From Mycobacterium sp. KBS0706 (GTDB lineage Bacteria > Pseudomonadota > Alphaproteobacteria > DSM-16000 > Inquilinaceae), in contig NZ_VCCH02000003.1 of assembly GCF_005938675.2 (NCBI RefSeq), positions 124,001 through 188,000 of the forward strand: 64,000 bases of DNA, written 5' to 3'. Position numbers and translations under genes: made by a program. This document shows, one piece after another, positions 57,619-64,000 of this stretch (its first letter is position 1; every line of letters begins with the position of its first letter). The notes under the pieces are model-generated. The model had not been told where the DNA came from and ran no database searches. It saw only the letters and a program-made list of their open reading frames with translations.

Positions 57619-59976
57619 TTAGCGGCCGTGCCGCTTCGGCTTGGCCTTGATCTGCAGCTCGGCCTGCTTGTCGGCCGACCGGGCGATCTCGCGGAAGGCC
57701 TGGTCGCGGCCGGGCCAGTATTGCTGCGGCCAAGCCTGGCCGCGCACGCCGTACCAGGCCTCGGCCTGGCGGACGAAGGTCGGGTTCCACAGATGCGGCC
57801 GGCCCAGCGCCACCAGGTCGGCGCGGCGGGTGTGCAGGATGGTGTTGATCTGCCCCGGCTCGGTGATCGCGCCCACCGCCATGGTCGCCAGCTTCGGCAC
57901 GTTGCGGATCGCCTCGGCGAACTGGACCTGGAACATCCGGCCATAGACCGGCTTCTGGTCCGGCACGGTCTGGCCGGCCGAGACGTCGATCAGGTCGCAG
58001 CCGGCATCGCGGAAGGCCTCGGCGATGGCGAAGATTTCGTCCTCGCCGATGCCGCCCTCCGCCCAGTCGGTGGCGGAGATGCGCACCGACATCGGCCGGT
58101 CGTCAGGCCACGCCGCCCGCATCGCCCGGAACACCTCCAGCGGATAGCGCAGCCGGTTCTCGACCGGCCCGCCGTATTCATCCGCGCGCCGGTTGGTCAG
58201 CGGCGACAGGAACGAGGCCAGCAGGTAGCCATGGGCGCAATGCAGCTCGAGATGGTCGAAGCCGGCCCGGGCGGCCCGCGCTGTCGCCTGCACGAAATCG
58301 GCCTTGATCCGGTCCATCTCCGCCCGGTCGATCTCCGCCGGCACCGGGCTGACGCCCTCGATCCAGGGCAGCGGCGACGCCGAGATCACCGGCCAGTTGT
58401 CGGCCGGCTCGGCGATCGGGTGGTCGGCGGTCTGCCAGCCCAGCTGGGTCGACCCCTTGCGTCCGGAATGGCCCAGCTGCATGGCGATCTTGGTCTCGCC
58501 ATGGCCGTGCACGAAACCGACCAGCCGCGTCCACTGCGCCTCGTGCGCGTCGGTCCACAGTCCGGGGCAACCCAGGCTGATCCGGGCGTCCGGCGACGGG
58601 CAGGTCATCTCGACGAACATCAGCCCCATGCCGCCGAGGGCGTGCGAGGCGTAGTGCACGAAATGCCAGTCGGTCAGGTTGCCGTCGCGGTCGGCGGAAT
58701 ACTGCGCCATCGGCGACATCACCACCCGGTTGGCCAGTTCCATGCCGCGCAGCCGGAAGCGGGTGAACATCGGCGTCGGCCGGCTGGCGCGGTAGTCGTC
58801 GCCGGTCTCGCGCCACAGCCGCTCGTAGAAGGCGTCGTCGGCGCGGCGCACGAAGTCCGGGTCGCGGATGCGCAGGTTGTCGTAGGTAATCGACTTGGCC
58901 CGGCACATCACCACCATGGCGAACTGCATCGGGTCCATGTCGAAGGACCGGTTCATATGCTCGAACCAGGCCAGCGACACGTCGGCATTGTGCTGGGTGA
59001 CCTGGCAGGGCGTGCGGCGGGCCTTGTCATAGGCGGCGAAGGCCGTCTCGATGCTGGTCTCGCCATGCGCCACCACCGTGTCCGACAGGGCGATGGCGCA
59101 TTCCATCGCCAGCTTGGTGCCGGAGCCGATCGAGAAATGCGCCGAGGCCTTGGCATCGCCCAGCAGCACGATGTTCCGATGCCACCAGCGCTCGCAGAAG
59201 ATCCGCGGGAAGCGCCGCCACATCGACCGGTTCAGCAGCAGCGCATGGCCCTGCAGCTCCTCGGCGAAGATCGCCGCCAGCTTGGTCCGCGAGCCCTCCT
59301 CGTCCGCCTCGGCGAAGCCGTGGCCCTGCCAGCAGGCCTCGTCCATCTCGAACACCCAGGTCGACCGGCCTTCGCCGCCGGTGGTTGCCTCGTACTGGTA
59401 TGTGTGGGCGCAGATCACGCCGTGTTCGGTCTGGCGGAAGAAGTAGTTGAACTCGCCCATCGGCCGGGTCGAGCCCATCCAGCAGAAGCGGTTGGCCTTG
59501 ATCGAGACCTCGGGCCGGAATTCGTCGCGGAAATGCTCGCGGATCGCCGAGTTGATGCCGTCGGCGGCGACGATGATGTCCGAATCCGCGAAGCGCTCGC
59601 CCAGCGTCGCCGGGTCGATCCGGTCGGAGAAGGACAGCTCGACCCCGACCTCGCGGCACCGCTCCTGCAGGATCTGCAGCAGCGTCATCCGCGAGGTGCC
59701 GCAGAAGCCGTTGCCGCCGCAGCGGATGGTCTCGCCCCGGTAGTGGATCGCGACATCGTCCCAATAGGCGAAGCGGTCGCGGATCCGCTCGTAGGAGTCC
59801 GGGTCGCGCGACAGGAACTCGTCCAGCGTGTCGTCGGAGAACACGACGCCGAAGCCGAAGGTGTCGTCGGCGCGGTTCTGCTCCTGCACCGCGACATGCC
59901 AGCCCGGCCGCGCCTTCTTGGTCAGAAGCGCGAAGTACAGGCCGCCCGGACCGCCGCCGATGACCGTGATCCGCAT
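57619..59976 (-). CDS. bifunctional salicylyl-CoA 5-hydroxylase/old yellow enzyme fusion
   Basis: A 785-residue fusion. Residues 1-390 are an FAD-dependent aromatic hydroxylase (FAD motif TVIGGGPGGLYFALLTKK; later GDAKASAHFSIGSGTKLAME), close to salicylyl-CoA 5-hydroxylase and 2-aminobenzoyl-CoA monooxygenase. Residues about 400-785 are a complete old-yellow-enzyme TIM barrel (RVVMSPMAQYSADRDG, HLELHCAHGYLLASFLSPLT, the C-terminal LGRPHLWNP). The fused form is known in aromatic CoA-thioester degradation. GGGAGAGGACGA precedes the ATG at 59976. No CoA ligase or ring-cleavage genes are adjacent. Confidence 0.9.
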   Translation of the reverse strand: MRITVIGGGPGGLYFALLTKKARPGWHVAVQEQNRADDTFGFGVVFSDDTLDEFLSRDPDSYERIRDRFAYWDDVAIHYRGETIRCGGNGFCGTSRMTLLQILQERCREVGVELSFSDRIDPATLGERFADSDIIVAADGINSAIREHFRDEFRPEVSIKANRFCWMGSTRPMGEFNYFFRQTEHGVICAHTYQYEATTGGEGRSTWVFEMDEACWQGHGFAEADEEGSRTKLAAIFAEELQGHALLLNRSMWRRFPRIFCERWWHRNIVLLGDAKASAHFSIGSGTKLAMECAIALSDTVVAHGETSIETAFAAYDKARRTPCQVTQHNADVSLAWFEHMNRSFDMDPMQFAMVVMCRAKSITYDNLRIRDPDFVRRADDAFYERLWRETGDDYRASRPTPMFTRFRLRGMELANRVVMSPMAQYSADRDGNLTDWHFVHYASHALGGMGLMFVEMTCPSPDARISLGCPGLWTDAHEAQWTRLVGFVHGHGETKIAMQLGHSGRKGSTQLGWQTADHPIAEPADNWPVISASPLPWIEGVSPVPAEIDRAEMDRIKADFVQATARAARAGFDHLELHCAHGYLLASFLSPLTNRRADEYGGPVENRLRYPLEVFRAMRAAWPDDRPMSVRISATDWAEGGIGEDEIFAIAEAFRDAGCDLIDVSAGQTVPDQKPVYGRMFQVQFAEAIRNVPKLATMAVGAITEPGQINTILHTRRADLVALGRPHLWNPTFVRQAEAWYGVRGQAWPQQYWPGRDQAFREIARSADKQAELQIKAKPKRHGR

Positions 59977-60103
59977 TCGTCCTCTCCCATCCCGGGCCGG
60001 ACGCGCCATCCCCGGCCCTGCCCTGGAGCTTACGGCGAATTGCTTTAGGCTTAAAGTATTTTCCGTCCTGGGGTCGGCAGGCATGCCGCCCTATGATCCC
60101 GGC

Positions 60104-60643
60104 ATGACCACCTGGATCGCCCTGCTCCGCGCCGTCAATGTCGCCGGCCATGCGCCGATCAAGATGGCGGATCTGCGCGGCCTCGCGGCGGAGCTCGGCT
60201 TCGCCGAGCCGCGCACGCTGCTGCAGAGCGGCAACCTCGTCTTCGCGGGCAAAGGCCGGGCGGAGGCGCTGGAACGGACGATCGAGCAGGCGCTGGCGCA
60301 GCGCCTCGGCCTCGGCACTGCGGTGTTCGTCCGCAGCGCCGCGGACTGGGCCGGCGCGATCGCCGACAACCCGTTTCCCGAAGAGGCCGAGAGCGACCCG
60401 AGCCACCTCGTCCTCCTGCCGCTGAAGCAGGCGCCGAAGGCCGCCGCCGTCACCGCGCTGCAGGCCGGCATCGTGGGGCGGGAGCAGGTGCGGACCGACG
60501 GCCGGCACGCCTATATCAGCTATCCGGACGGCATCGGCCGCTCGAAGCTGACCATGGCGGTGATCGAGAAGAAGCTCGGCACCAGCGGCACCGGGCGCAA
60601 CTGGAACACCGTGCTGAAGCTCGCCGCCCTCGCCGGGGGCTGA
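60104..60643 (+). CDS. DUF1697 family protein
   Basis: A 179-residue protein with the DUF1697 start TTWIALLRAVNVAGHAPIKM and typical LLQSGNLVFAG and GTGRNWNTVLKLAAL at the end. Cytoplasmic; function unknown. ATG at 60104 is the family start; an ATG at 60083 would add seven residues. It is divergent from the hydroxylase fusion across about 125 bp. Confidence 0.9.
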   Translation: MTTWIALLRAVNVAGHAPIKMADLRGLAAELGFAEPRTLLQSGNLVFAGKGRAEALERTIEQALAQRLGLGTAVFVRSAADWAGAIADNPFPEEAESDPSHLVLLPLKQAPKAAAVTALQAGIVGREQVRTDGRHAYISYPDGIGRSKLTMAVIEKKLGTSGTGRNWNTVLKLAALAGG

Positions 60644-60695
60644 GACACCGGTGCCCCCGGGCCGAAGACCGGCAGGATGCCGATCGTCTTCGGAT

Positions 60696-60825
60696 TTGCC
60701 TCTCCCGCCTGGCGGGAGAGGTCGGGCTCGCGCAGCGAGACCGGGTGAGGGCTGGCCCAGGCTTCGCCGTCATTGCAATGACGGTGTGGGGAATTCTGAA
60801 AGGGTCTCGCAAGCGGGAGAGGCAA
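60696..60825. repeat. long palindromic repeat, type B, copy 2, with nested palindrome
   Basis: Same ends as copy 1 (57470-57605). The centre is different: it holds an 18-bp perfect palindrome, CCGTCATTGCAATGACGG (60767-60784), where copy 1 has other sequence, as if one repeat had been inserted in or recombined with another. Confidence 0.8.
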
Positions 60826-60894
60826 AAACTCACCGCCTCGGCATGATCGGGATGACCCGATCTGACCTGGCCTCACCCCTCAAAGCCCCACCTG

Positions 60895-61521
60895 TCAGGC
60901 CGGCGCGATGAAGGGCTGCGAGATCGTCTGGAAGGCCGGCAGCTGCTCCAGCCGGGCCGCATCGGCGGCCAGCGCCGGGATCGCCGCCGTCGGGACCAGG
61001 CCGGGATGCGCTTCGCCCAGGAACCGCAGCACCACGGCAACGGCGATGTCGGCATGACCGAGGCGGTCACCGAACCAGTGCCCGCCGGCCCGGCCGGCGC
61101 GGTCGCCCTCGAGGATGGCCAGGGCGTCGGCGATCTGGGCCCGGCAGCGCGTGACCCAGATGTCGGACACCTCCTGGTGCAGCCGCTGCTCGTAGAACAG
61201 GCTGACCGCCTTCTCCGCCGTGCCCATCGCCAGAGCCGCGACCTTCATCGCCCGGCGCCGGTCCGGTTCGGCGCGGGGATACAGAGCGCGCTCGGCCGGC
61301 ACCAGGCTGTCGAGATGGTCGAGGATGCAGTGGCTCTCGATCAGCGTGTCGCCATCGTCCAGCACCAGCGTCGGCACGCGGGTGAGCGGGTTGTACGGCC
61401 GGATCTTCTCGGGATCGCCGAACACCGACCAAGGCCGGTGCTCGAACGGCAGGCCGTACAGCGTCAGAGCGATGCCGACGCGGCGGACGAAGGGCGAATC
61501 GAATTGGCCGATCAGGATCAT
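60895..61521 (-). CDS. glutathione S-transferase family protein
   Basis: A 208-residue protein. The thioredoxin-fold N-terminal domain (LIGQFDSPFVRRVGIALTLYG) carries the catalytic-loop Ser in DSPFVRR, and the SNAIL-type LIESHCILDHL region binds glutathione; the all-helical C-terminal domain is complete. Substrate unknown. It is divergent from the GFA protein gene, another glutathione-linked family. Confidence 0.9.
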   Translation of the reverse strand: MILIGQFDSPFVRRVGIALTLYGLPFEHRPWSVFGDPEKIRPYNPLTRVPTLVLDDGDTLIESHCILDHLDSLVPAERALYPRAEPDRRRAMKVAALAMGTAEKAVSLFYEQRLHQEVSDIWVTRCRAQIADALAILEGDRAGRAGGHWFGDRLGHADIAVAVVLRFLGEAHPGLVPTAAIPALAADAARLEQLPAFQTISQPFIAPA

Positions 61522-61640
61522 GGGCAGGAAGGATCGACTGGAGCCTGCGGCGCTGTAAAGAGCCCAGTCCCGAGGCTCTGGGTTGCCATCCCGCCCGGCC
61601 TGGCCTTCACTTTCCCCGGCAACACTCGGGAGCGTGCACG

Positions 61641-62063
61641 ATGTCGACGCCCATCACCGGCCGATGCTTCTGCGGCGCCGTCCGCTTCCGCTTCGTCCAG
61701 CCGCCCGTCGTCGCGCGCGCCTGCTGGTGCCGGGACTGCCAGTATCTGTCCTCCGGCAACGCCTCGGTCGGCGTGATCTTCCGCACCGCCGGCTTCACCG
61801 TGACGGGCCGGACCAGCGAGTATCTCAGCCGGGCGGACAGCGGCGCGATGATGCGCCGTCGCTTCTGCCCGACCTGCGGCACGCCGCTGTTCAGCGAGGC
61901 GCTGGAGGAGCCGGACTACATGGTGGTTCGCGCCGGCGCCCTCGACGACCCGGAGATCGCCCGCCCGGCGAGTGTGATCTGGACCGCCTCGGCCCCGAGC
62001 TGGGCCCATGTCGACCCAACCCTGCCGGCCAGTCCAGGCCAGCCTGGGCCGGTGGCGGGTTAG
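61641..62063 (+). CDS. GFA family zinc protein
   Basis: Member of the glutathione-dependent formaldehyde-activating (Gfa/CENP-V) family, 140 residues. The zinc ligands are complete: GRCFCGAVRF near residue 8, ACWCRDCQ near 28 and FCPTCGTPLF near 95. The Gfa enzyme itself promotes adduct formation of glutathione with formaldehyde, but most relatives are uncharacterised. Confidence 0.9.
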   Translation: MSTPITGRCFCGAVRFRFVQPPVVARACWCRDCQYLSSGNASVGVIFRTAGFTVTGRTSEYLSRADSGAMMRRRFCPTCGTPLFSEALEEPDYMVVRAGALDDPEIARPASVIWTASAPSWAHVDPTLPASPGQPGPVAG

Positions 62064-62224
62064 CCGCCGCTTTATGCAGAGCCCAAGGTGATCAGGCGAA
62101 AGATCTGCGGGTGAAAGTGAGCCCGACCCGGACCATGGGTGAGGGGGAGATCCGGGCCGGGCCTGAGCGCTAGGTGAGAGCGGGCGCTCGAGGACAGGCG
62201 ACTACAATCGCAAGTAGAAGAACA

Positions 62225-62245
62225 GGGGTGTTGGAACCCCTTTTT
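62225..62245 (+). terminator. short terminator-like hairpin
   Basis: GGGGT-GTTGGA-ACCCC followed directly by TTTTT. The stem is only five to six base pairs, so termination is uncertain. It is 160 bp past the GFA gene, at the left edge of an A+T-richer patch. Confidence 0.45.
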
Positions 62246-62255
62246 GGATCAACCC

Positions 62256-62405
62256 ATGCTAGAAAAGAAAGCCTACCGCGCCGATCTCGACCAGGCGTTC
62301 ATGATTGTTCTCGGCAATGGGCCCGTAGGAATCGCCCGATCGGGCACAGCGCGCATCGGTCTATTCCAAGGACCATGGCGACGATACCTTCGTATAATTT
62401 TATGA
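62256..62405 (+). CDS. 49-residue ORF with GIY-YIG-like fragment, possibly a remnant
   Basis: Short frame with codon use less G+C-rich than the rest of the window. The piece MIVLGNGPVGIARSGTARIG resembles the strand-turn-strand of some GIY-YIG family proteins (usual form LGNGPVKIGRS...R), and then LFQGPWRRYLR. No ribosome site is clear, and a terminator-like hairpin lies just upstream. I cannot tell a small gene from a decayed fragment of a larger one. Confidence 0.25.
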   Translation: MLEKKAYRADLDQAFMIVLGNGPVGIARSGTARIGLFQGPWRRYLRIIL

Positions 62406-62577
62406 CAGCGCCGGATCCGCTATTGACTCACTCATGCCGCGTTTCCTCCCCGCTAACCGGCACGTGGCCCACGCCTCACCCCCGAGGCCGCCACAAAACT
62501 CGATGCGCTGCCCCCAGCGGCGCTGACGGCCCGGCCCCGCGAGTTGAAGCCTCGCCTGCGGCCGGGCCGCTCTTTTT
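62393..62577 (+). ncRNA. candidate small RNA with -10 box and strong terminator
   Basis: A perfect TATAAT stands at 62393-62398, and 130 bp further an extended hairpin (arms CGGCCCGGCC at 62527-62536 and GGCCGGGCCG at 62560-62569, inner GCGAG/CTCGC) ends in TTTTT (62573-62577). The roughly 170-nt segment between has no coding frame on the plus strand. A convincing -35 is missing, so the promoter is unproven. Confidence 0.35.
62527..62577 (+). terminator. strong rho-independent terminator (plus strand)
   Basis: Ten-base-pair G+C stem (62527-62536 with 62560-62569), a second stem inside, then TCTTTTT. It ends some plus-strand transcript converging on the small minus-strand genes. Confidence 0.8.
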
Positions 62578-62585
62578 GCCCGAAC

Positions 62586-62809
62586 CTATGATCCGCTCTG
62601 CGGCCTGATCGCCGCGTCGATCGCCTCCTGAGCGGCCATGACGACCGGCCGGTCGTCGGCTGGGAGCGGCCCCCTGCCAAGCGTCCAGGTGATCTGGATG
62701 ACGCCGGTGGTCTTCGCGCGGAAGCGGCGGCGTACTCGTCGCAGGAGACGGTGCCTTCATCGCCGGCGAATTTCACGGTCCAGTCGGACGCATCATGCCC
62801 GCGCGCCAT
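62586..62809 (-). pseudogene. frameshifted paralogue of the adjacent 82-residue protein
   Basis: The frame from ATG 62809 encodes ARGHDASDWTVKFAGDEGTV then SCDEY, like the upstream paralogue (DWTVLPTGHGTGSVSCGDL). After DEY the family sequence continues only in another frame: RRFRAKTTGVIQITWTLG, then PVVMAAQEAIDAAI, ending at TAG 62586. One base appears missing in a GCCGCCGC tract near 62735. It may be a real mutation or a sequencing error; if corrected, it would be a protein of about 74 residues. Its start lies two bases after the paralogue's stop. Confidence 0.7.
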
Positions 62810-62811
62810 GC

Positions 62812-63060
62812 TCAGCCCCCGACGTTGTTGCGGCCGGCCTTGCCGGTCTGCTGCGCGCCATCGGCCTGTTCACACGCCTCGATCGCGGCTCGATGGAGAT
62901 CCGGCGAGGGCCCGCCTTCAGGAGCGCCGGTCCAATCGATCTGAATCAGACCGTGGCTGTTCCGCGTATACCAACCGCGGAGATCGCCGCAGCTCACCGA
63001 CCCGGTGCCGTGGCCGGTCGGGAGGACGGTCCAGTCATCTGGGACGTTGCAGTTCGCCAT
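62812..63060 (-). CDS. small Cys-containing protein of unknown function
   Basis: An 82-residue soluble protein, NCNVPDDWTVLPTGHGTGSV near the start and LIQIDWTGAPEGGPSPDL in the middle, then a helical tail with HRAAIEACEQA. Three cysteines. I do not recognise the family. The adjacent frameshifted copy (62586-62809) conserves the same pattern, which shows selection on this protein sequence and supports it being a real gene. Confidence 0.6.
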   Translation of the reverse strand: MANCNVPDDWTVLPTGHGTGSVSCGDLRGWYTRNSHGLIQIDWTGAPEGGPSPDLHRAAIEACEQADGAQQTGKAGRNNVGG

Positions 63061-63125
63061 GCACCGTCAACGCCAGCAGCGGCCGTCGGGGTTCCGTCAC
63101 GAATTCGTCCGGTTGGCGCCGCCCA

Positions 63126-64000
63126 TCAGCCCGGCAACTGGCCGAGCACCACGCCGGCCACCGCACACCCGGCCAGCGTCGGGATCATCCCAGTCTTGAA
63201 CCGCAGCATCGCCACCATCGCCGCCGCCGCGAGCACCGCCGCCCGCCAGTCGATGCTCCCCAGCACCGGCAGGTCGGGGCCGACCCCGAGAGTGTCGGAC
63301 GGCCGCACCTCGCGGAACACGACATGCAGAGCGAACCACAGCGCCAGGTTCAGCACCACCCCGACCACCGCGGCCGTGATCGCCGACAGCGCCGCCGAGA
63401 TCGCCCGGTTGCCGCGCAGCGCCTCGACATAGGGCGCGCCGAGGAAGATCCACAGGAAGCACGGCGCGAAGGTGACCCAGACGGTCAGCAGCGCCCCGAG
63501 CCCGCCGGCGAGCAGCGGGTCGAGGCCGCCGGGCGCCCGGTGCGCGGCGAGGAAGCCGACGAATTGCAGCACCAGGATCAGCGGCCCGGGCGTGGTCTCG
63601 GCCAGGCCGAGGCCGTCGACCATCTCGCCGGGCGCGAGCCAGCCGAAGGTGTCGACCGCCGCCTGCGCGACATAGGCCAGCACGGCATAGGCGCCGCCGA
63701 AGGTGACCACGGCCATCAGGCTGAAGAAGCCACCGATCTGCGTCCAGATCGCCGACGGCCCGGCCACCAGCCACAGCAGCAGGACCGGCCCGAGCCACAC
63801 CGGCAGCCACAGCGCCAGCACGCGGCCGGCCCGCCGCCACGATGGATCGGCATGGGCGAGCTCGCCGCGTTCGAACATCCGGTCGACCACGCCCCCGGAA
63901 TCGGCCGCGCCCCCGCCATGCCGGCCGGCGGCGAACAGCCCGGGCGCCCGGCGGCTGCCGATCCAGCCGCAGAGCCCGGCGGCCAGCACGATCAGCGGGA
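63126..64000 (-). CDS. chrA: chromate transporter ChrA (5' end outside window)
   Basis: C-terminal 290 or so residues of a CHR-family membrane transporter that exports chromate. The frame is open to base 64000, so the N-terminal part is missing. The second CHR domain begins after the linker (about 63840) with FFSLMAVVTFGGAYAVLAYV, the typical FGGA motif, followed by GLAETTPGPLILVLQFVGFL with the TPGP motif. Full-length ChrA is about 400-450 residues with two homologous halves. Stop at 63126. Confidence 0.9.
   Translation of the reverse strand, partial: PLIVLAAGLCGWIGSRRAPGLFAAGRHGGGAADSGGVVDRMFERGELAHADPSWRRAGRVLALWLPVWLGPVLLLWLVAGPSAIWTQIGGFFSLMAVVTFGGAYAVLAYVAQAAVDTFGWLAPGEMVDGLGLAETTPGPLILVLQFVGFLAAHRAPGGLDPLLAGGLGALLTVWVTFAPCFLWIFLGAPYVEALRGNRAISAALSAITAAVVGVVLNLALWFALHVVFREVRPSDTLGVGPDLPVLGSIDWRAAVLAAAAMVAMLRFKTGMIPTLAGCAVAGVVLGQLPG

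Noticed and set aside
62384..62396. 13-bp stretch matching 12 bases of a loxP arm
   Set aside because: Only one arm is present; the spacer and the inverted arm are missing. A single chance match is expected at a low but real rate in 64 kb.
62174..62608. 144-codon plus-strand frame over the A+T-richer patch
   Set aside because: It runs through a terminator hairpin, has no ribosome site and no recognisable composition; the competing features explain the region better.

Overview
The window is a stretch of G+C-rich chromosome (roughly two thirds G+C by eye) from an alphaproteobacterium, most likely in or near the Rhodospirillales; the genus is my guess (Inquilinus-like gene content). The lineage evidence is a circularly permuted, two-piece tmRNA gene followed by an alpha-type SspB adaptor, a COQ9-family protein, the degP-hflC-hflK cluster divergent from mrp, the mreB-mreC-mreD-mrdA cluster, and ThyX. 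Because stops are rare at this G+C, very long open frames (up to about 1280 codons) run antisense to real genes; I left them out.

Layout. 1-3.6 kb: peptide-type ABC importer (permease cut by the window edge, solute-binding protein) with a GntR regulator. 3.6-5.5 kb: family-5 uracil-DNA glycosylase, two small unknown proteins, tRNA-Lys(CTT). 5.5-11.6 kb: rod-shape genes mrdA, mreD, mreC, mreB, then a GT22-like glycosyltransferase. 11.8-16.1 kb: ECF sigma/anti-sigma pair, Bax-inhibitor-1 protein, DUF2076 protein, DedA protein and small membrane proteins. 16.2-22.2 kb: amino-acid permease; branched-chain amino-acid genes ilvI-ilvN-ilvC; miaA. 22.4-26.8 kb: metallopeptidase, serB, murJ and a BrnT/BrnA toxin-antitoxin pair. 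26.8-32.3 kb: degP-like protease, hflC, hflK, mrp, small secreted protein. 32.3-37.1 kb: a 1299-residue protein of unknown function carrying an LysM-like segment and a 16-residue Q/T-rich tandem repeat, divergent from a second LysM-like protein; this is the best candidate for an undescribed system. 37.1-41.6 kb: thyX, a kexin-type RTX protease, ssrA, sspB. 41.7-48.6 kb: COQ9-like protein, def with an rpsU remnant at its 5' end, ald, iron alcohol dehydrogenase, nucleoside hydrolase, bfd, a CDP-alcohol phosphotransferase and an LPG-synthase/HpnL-like membrane protein. 48.8-52.2 kb: UgpC/MsiK-type ATPase without permeases, DUF2165 protein, GNAT acetyltransferase, glutaminase. 52.2-62.1 kb: GMC oxidoreductase facing a LysR regulator, HAD phosphatase, RidA, class V aminotransferase, a salicylyl-CoA 5-hydroxylase/old-yellow-enzyme fusion, DUF1697, GST and GFA proteins. 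62.1-64 kb: an A+T-richer patch with small odd genes, then the C-terminal part of a chromate transporter.

Several neighbours plausibly work together: mreBCD-mrdA-murJ (cell wall elongation), ssrA-sspB (tagging stalled peptides and handing them to ClpXP), HflKC with the DegP-like protease (envelope quality control), and ilvI-ilvN-ilvC. The intergenic space also carries three kinds of long palindromic repeat, one of which supplies a misleading ATG just upstream of murJ.
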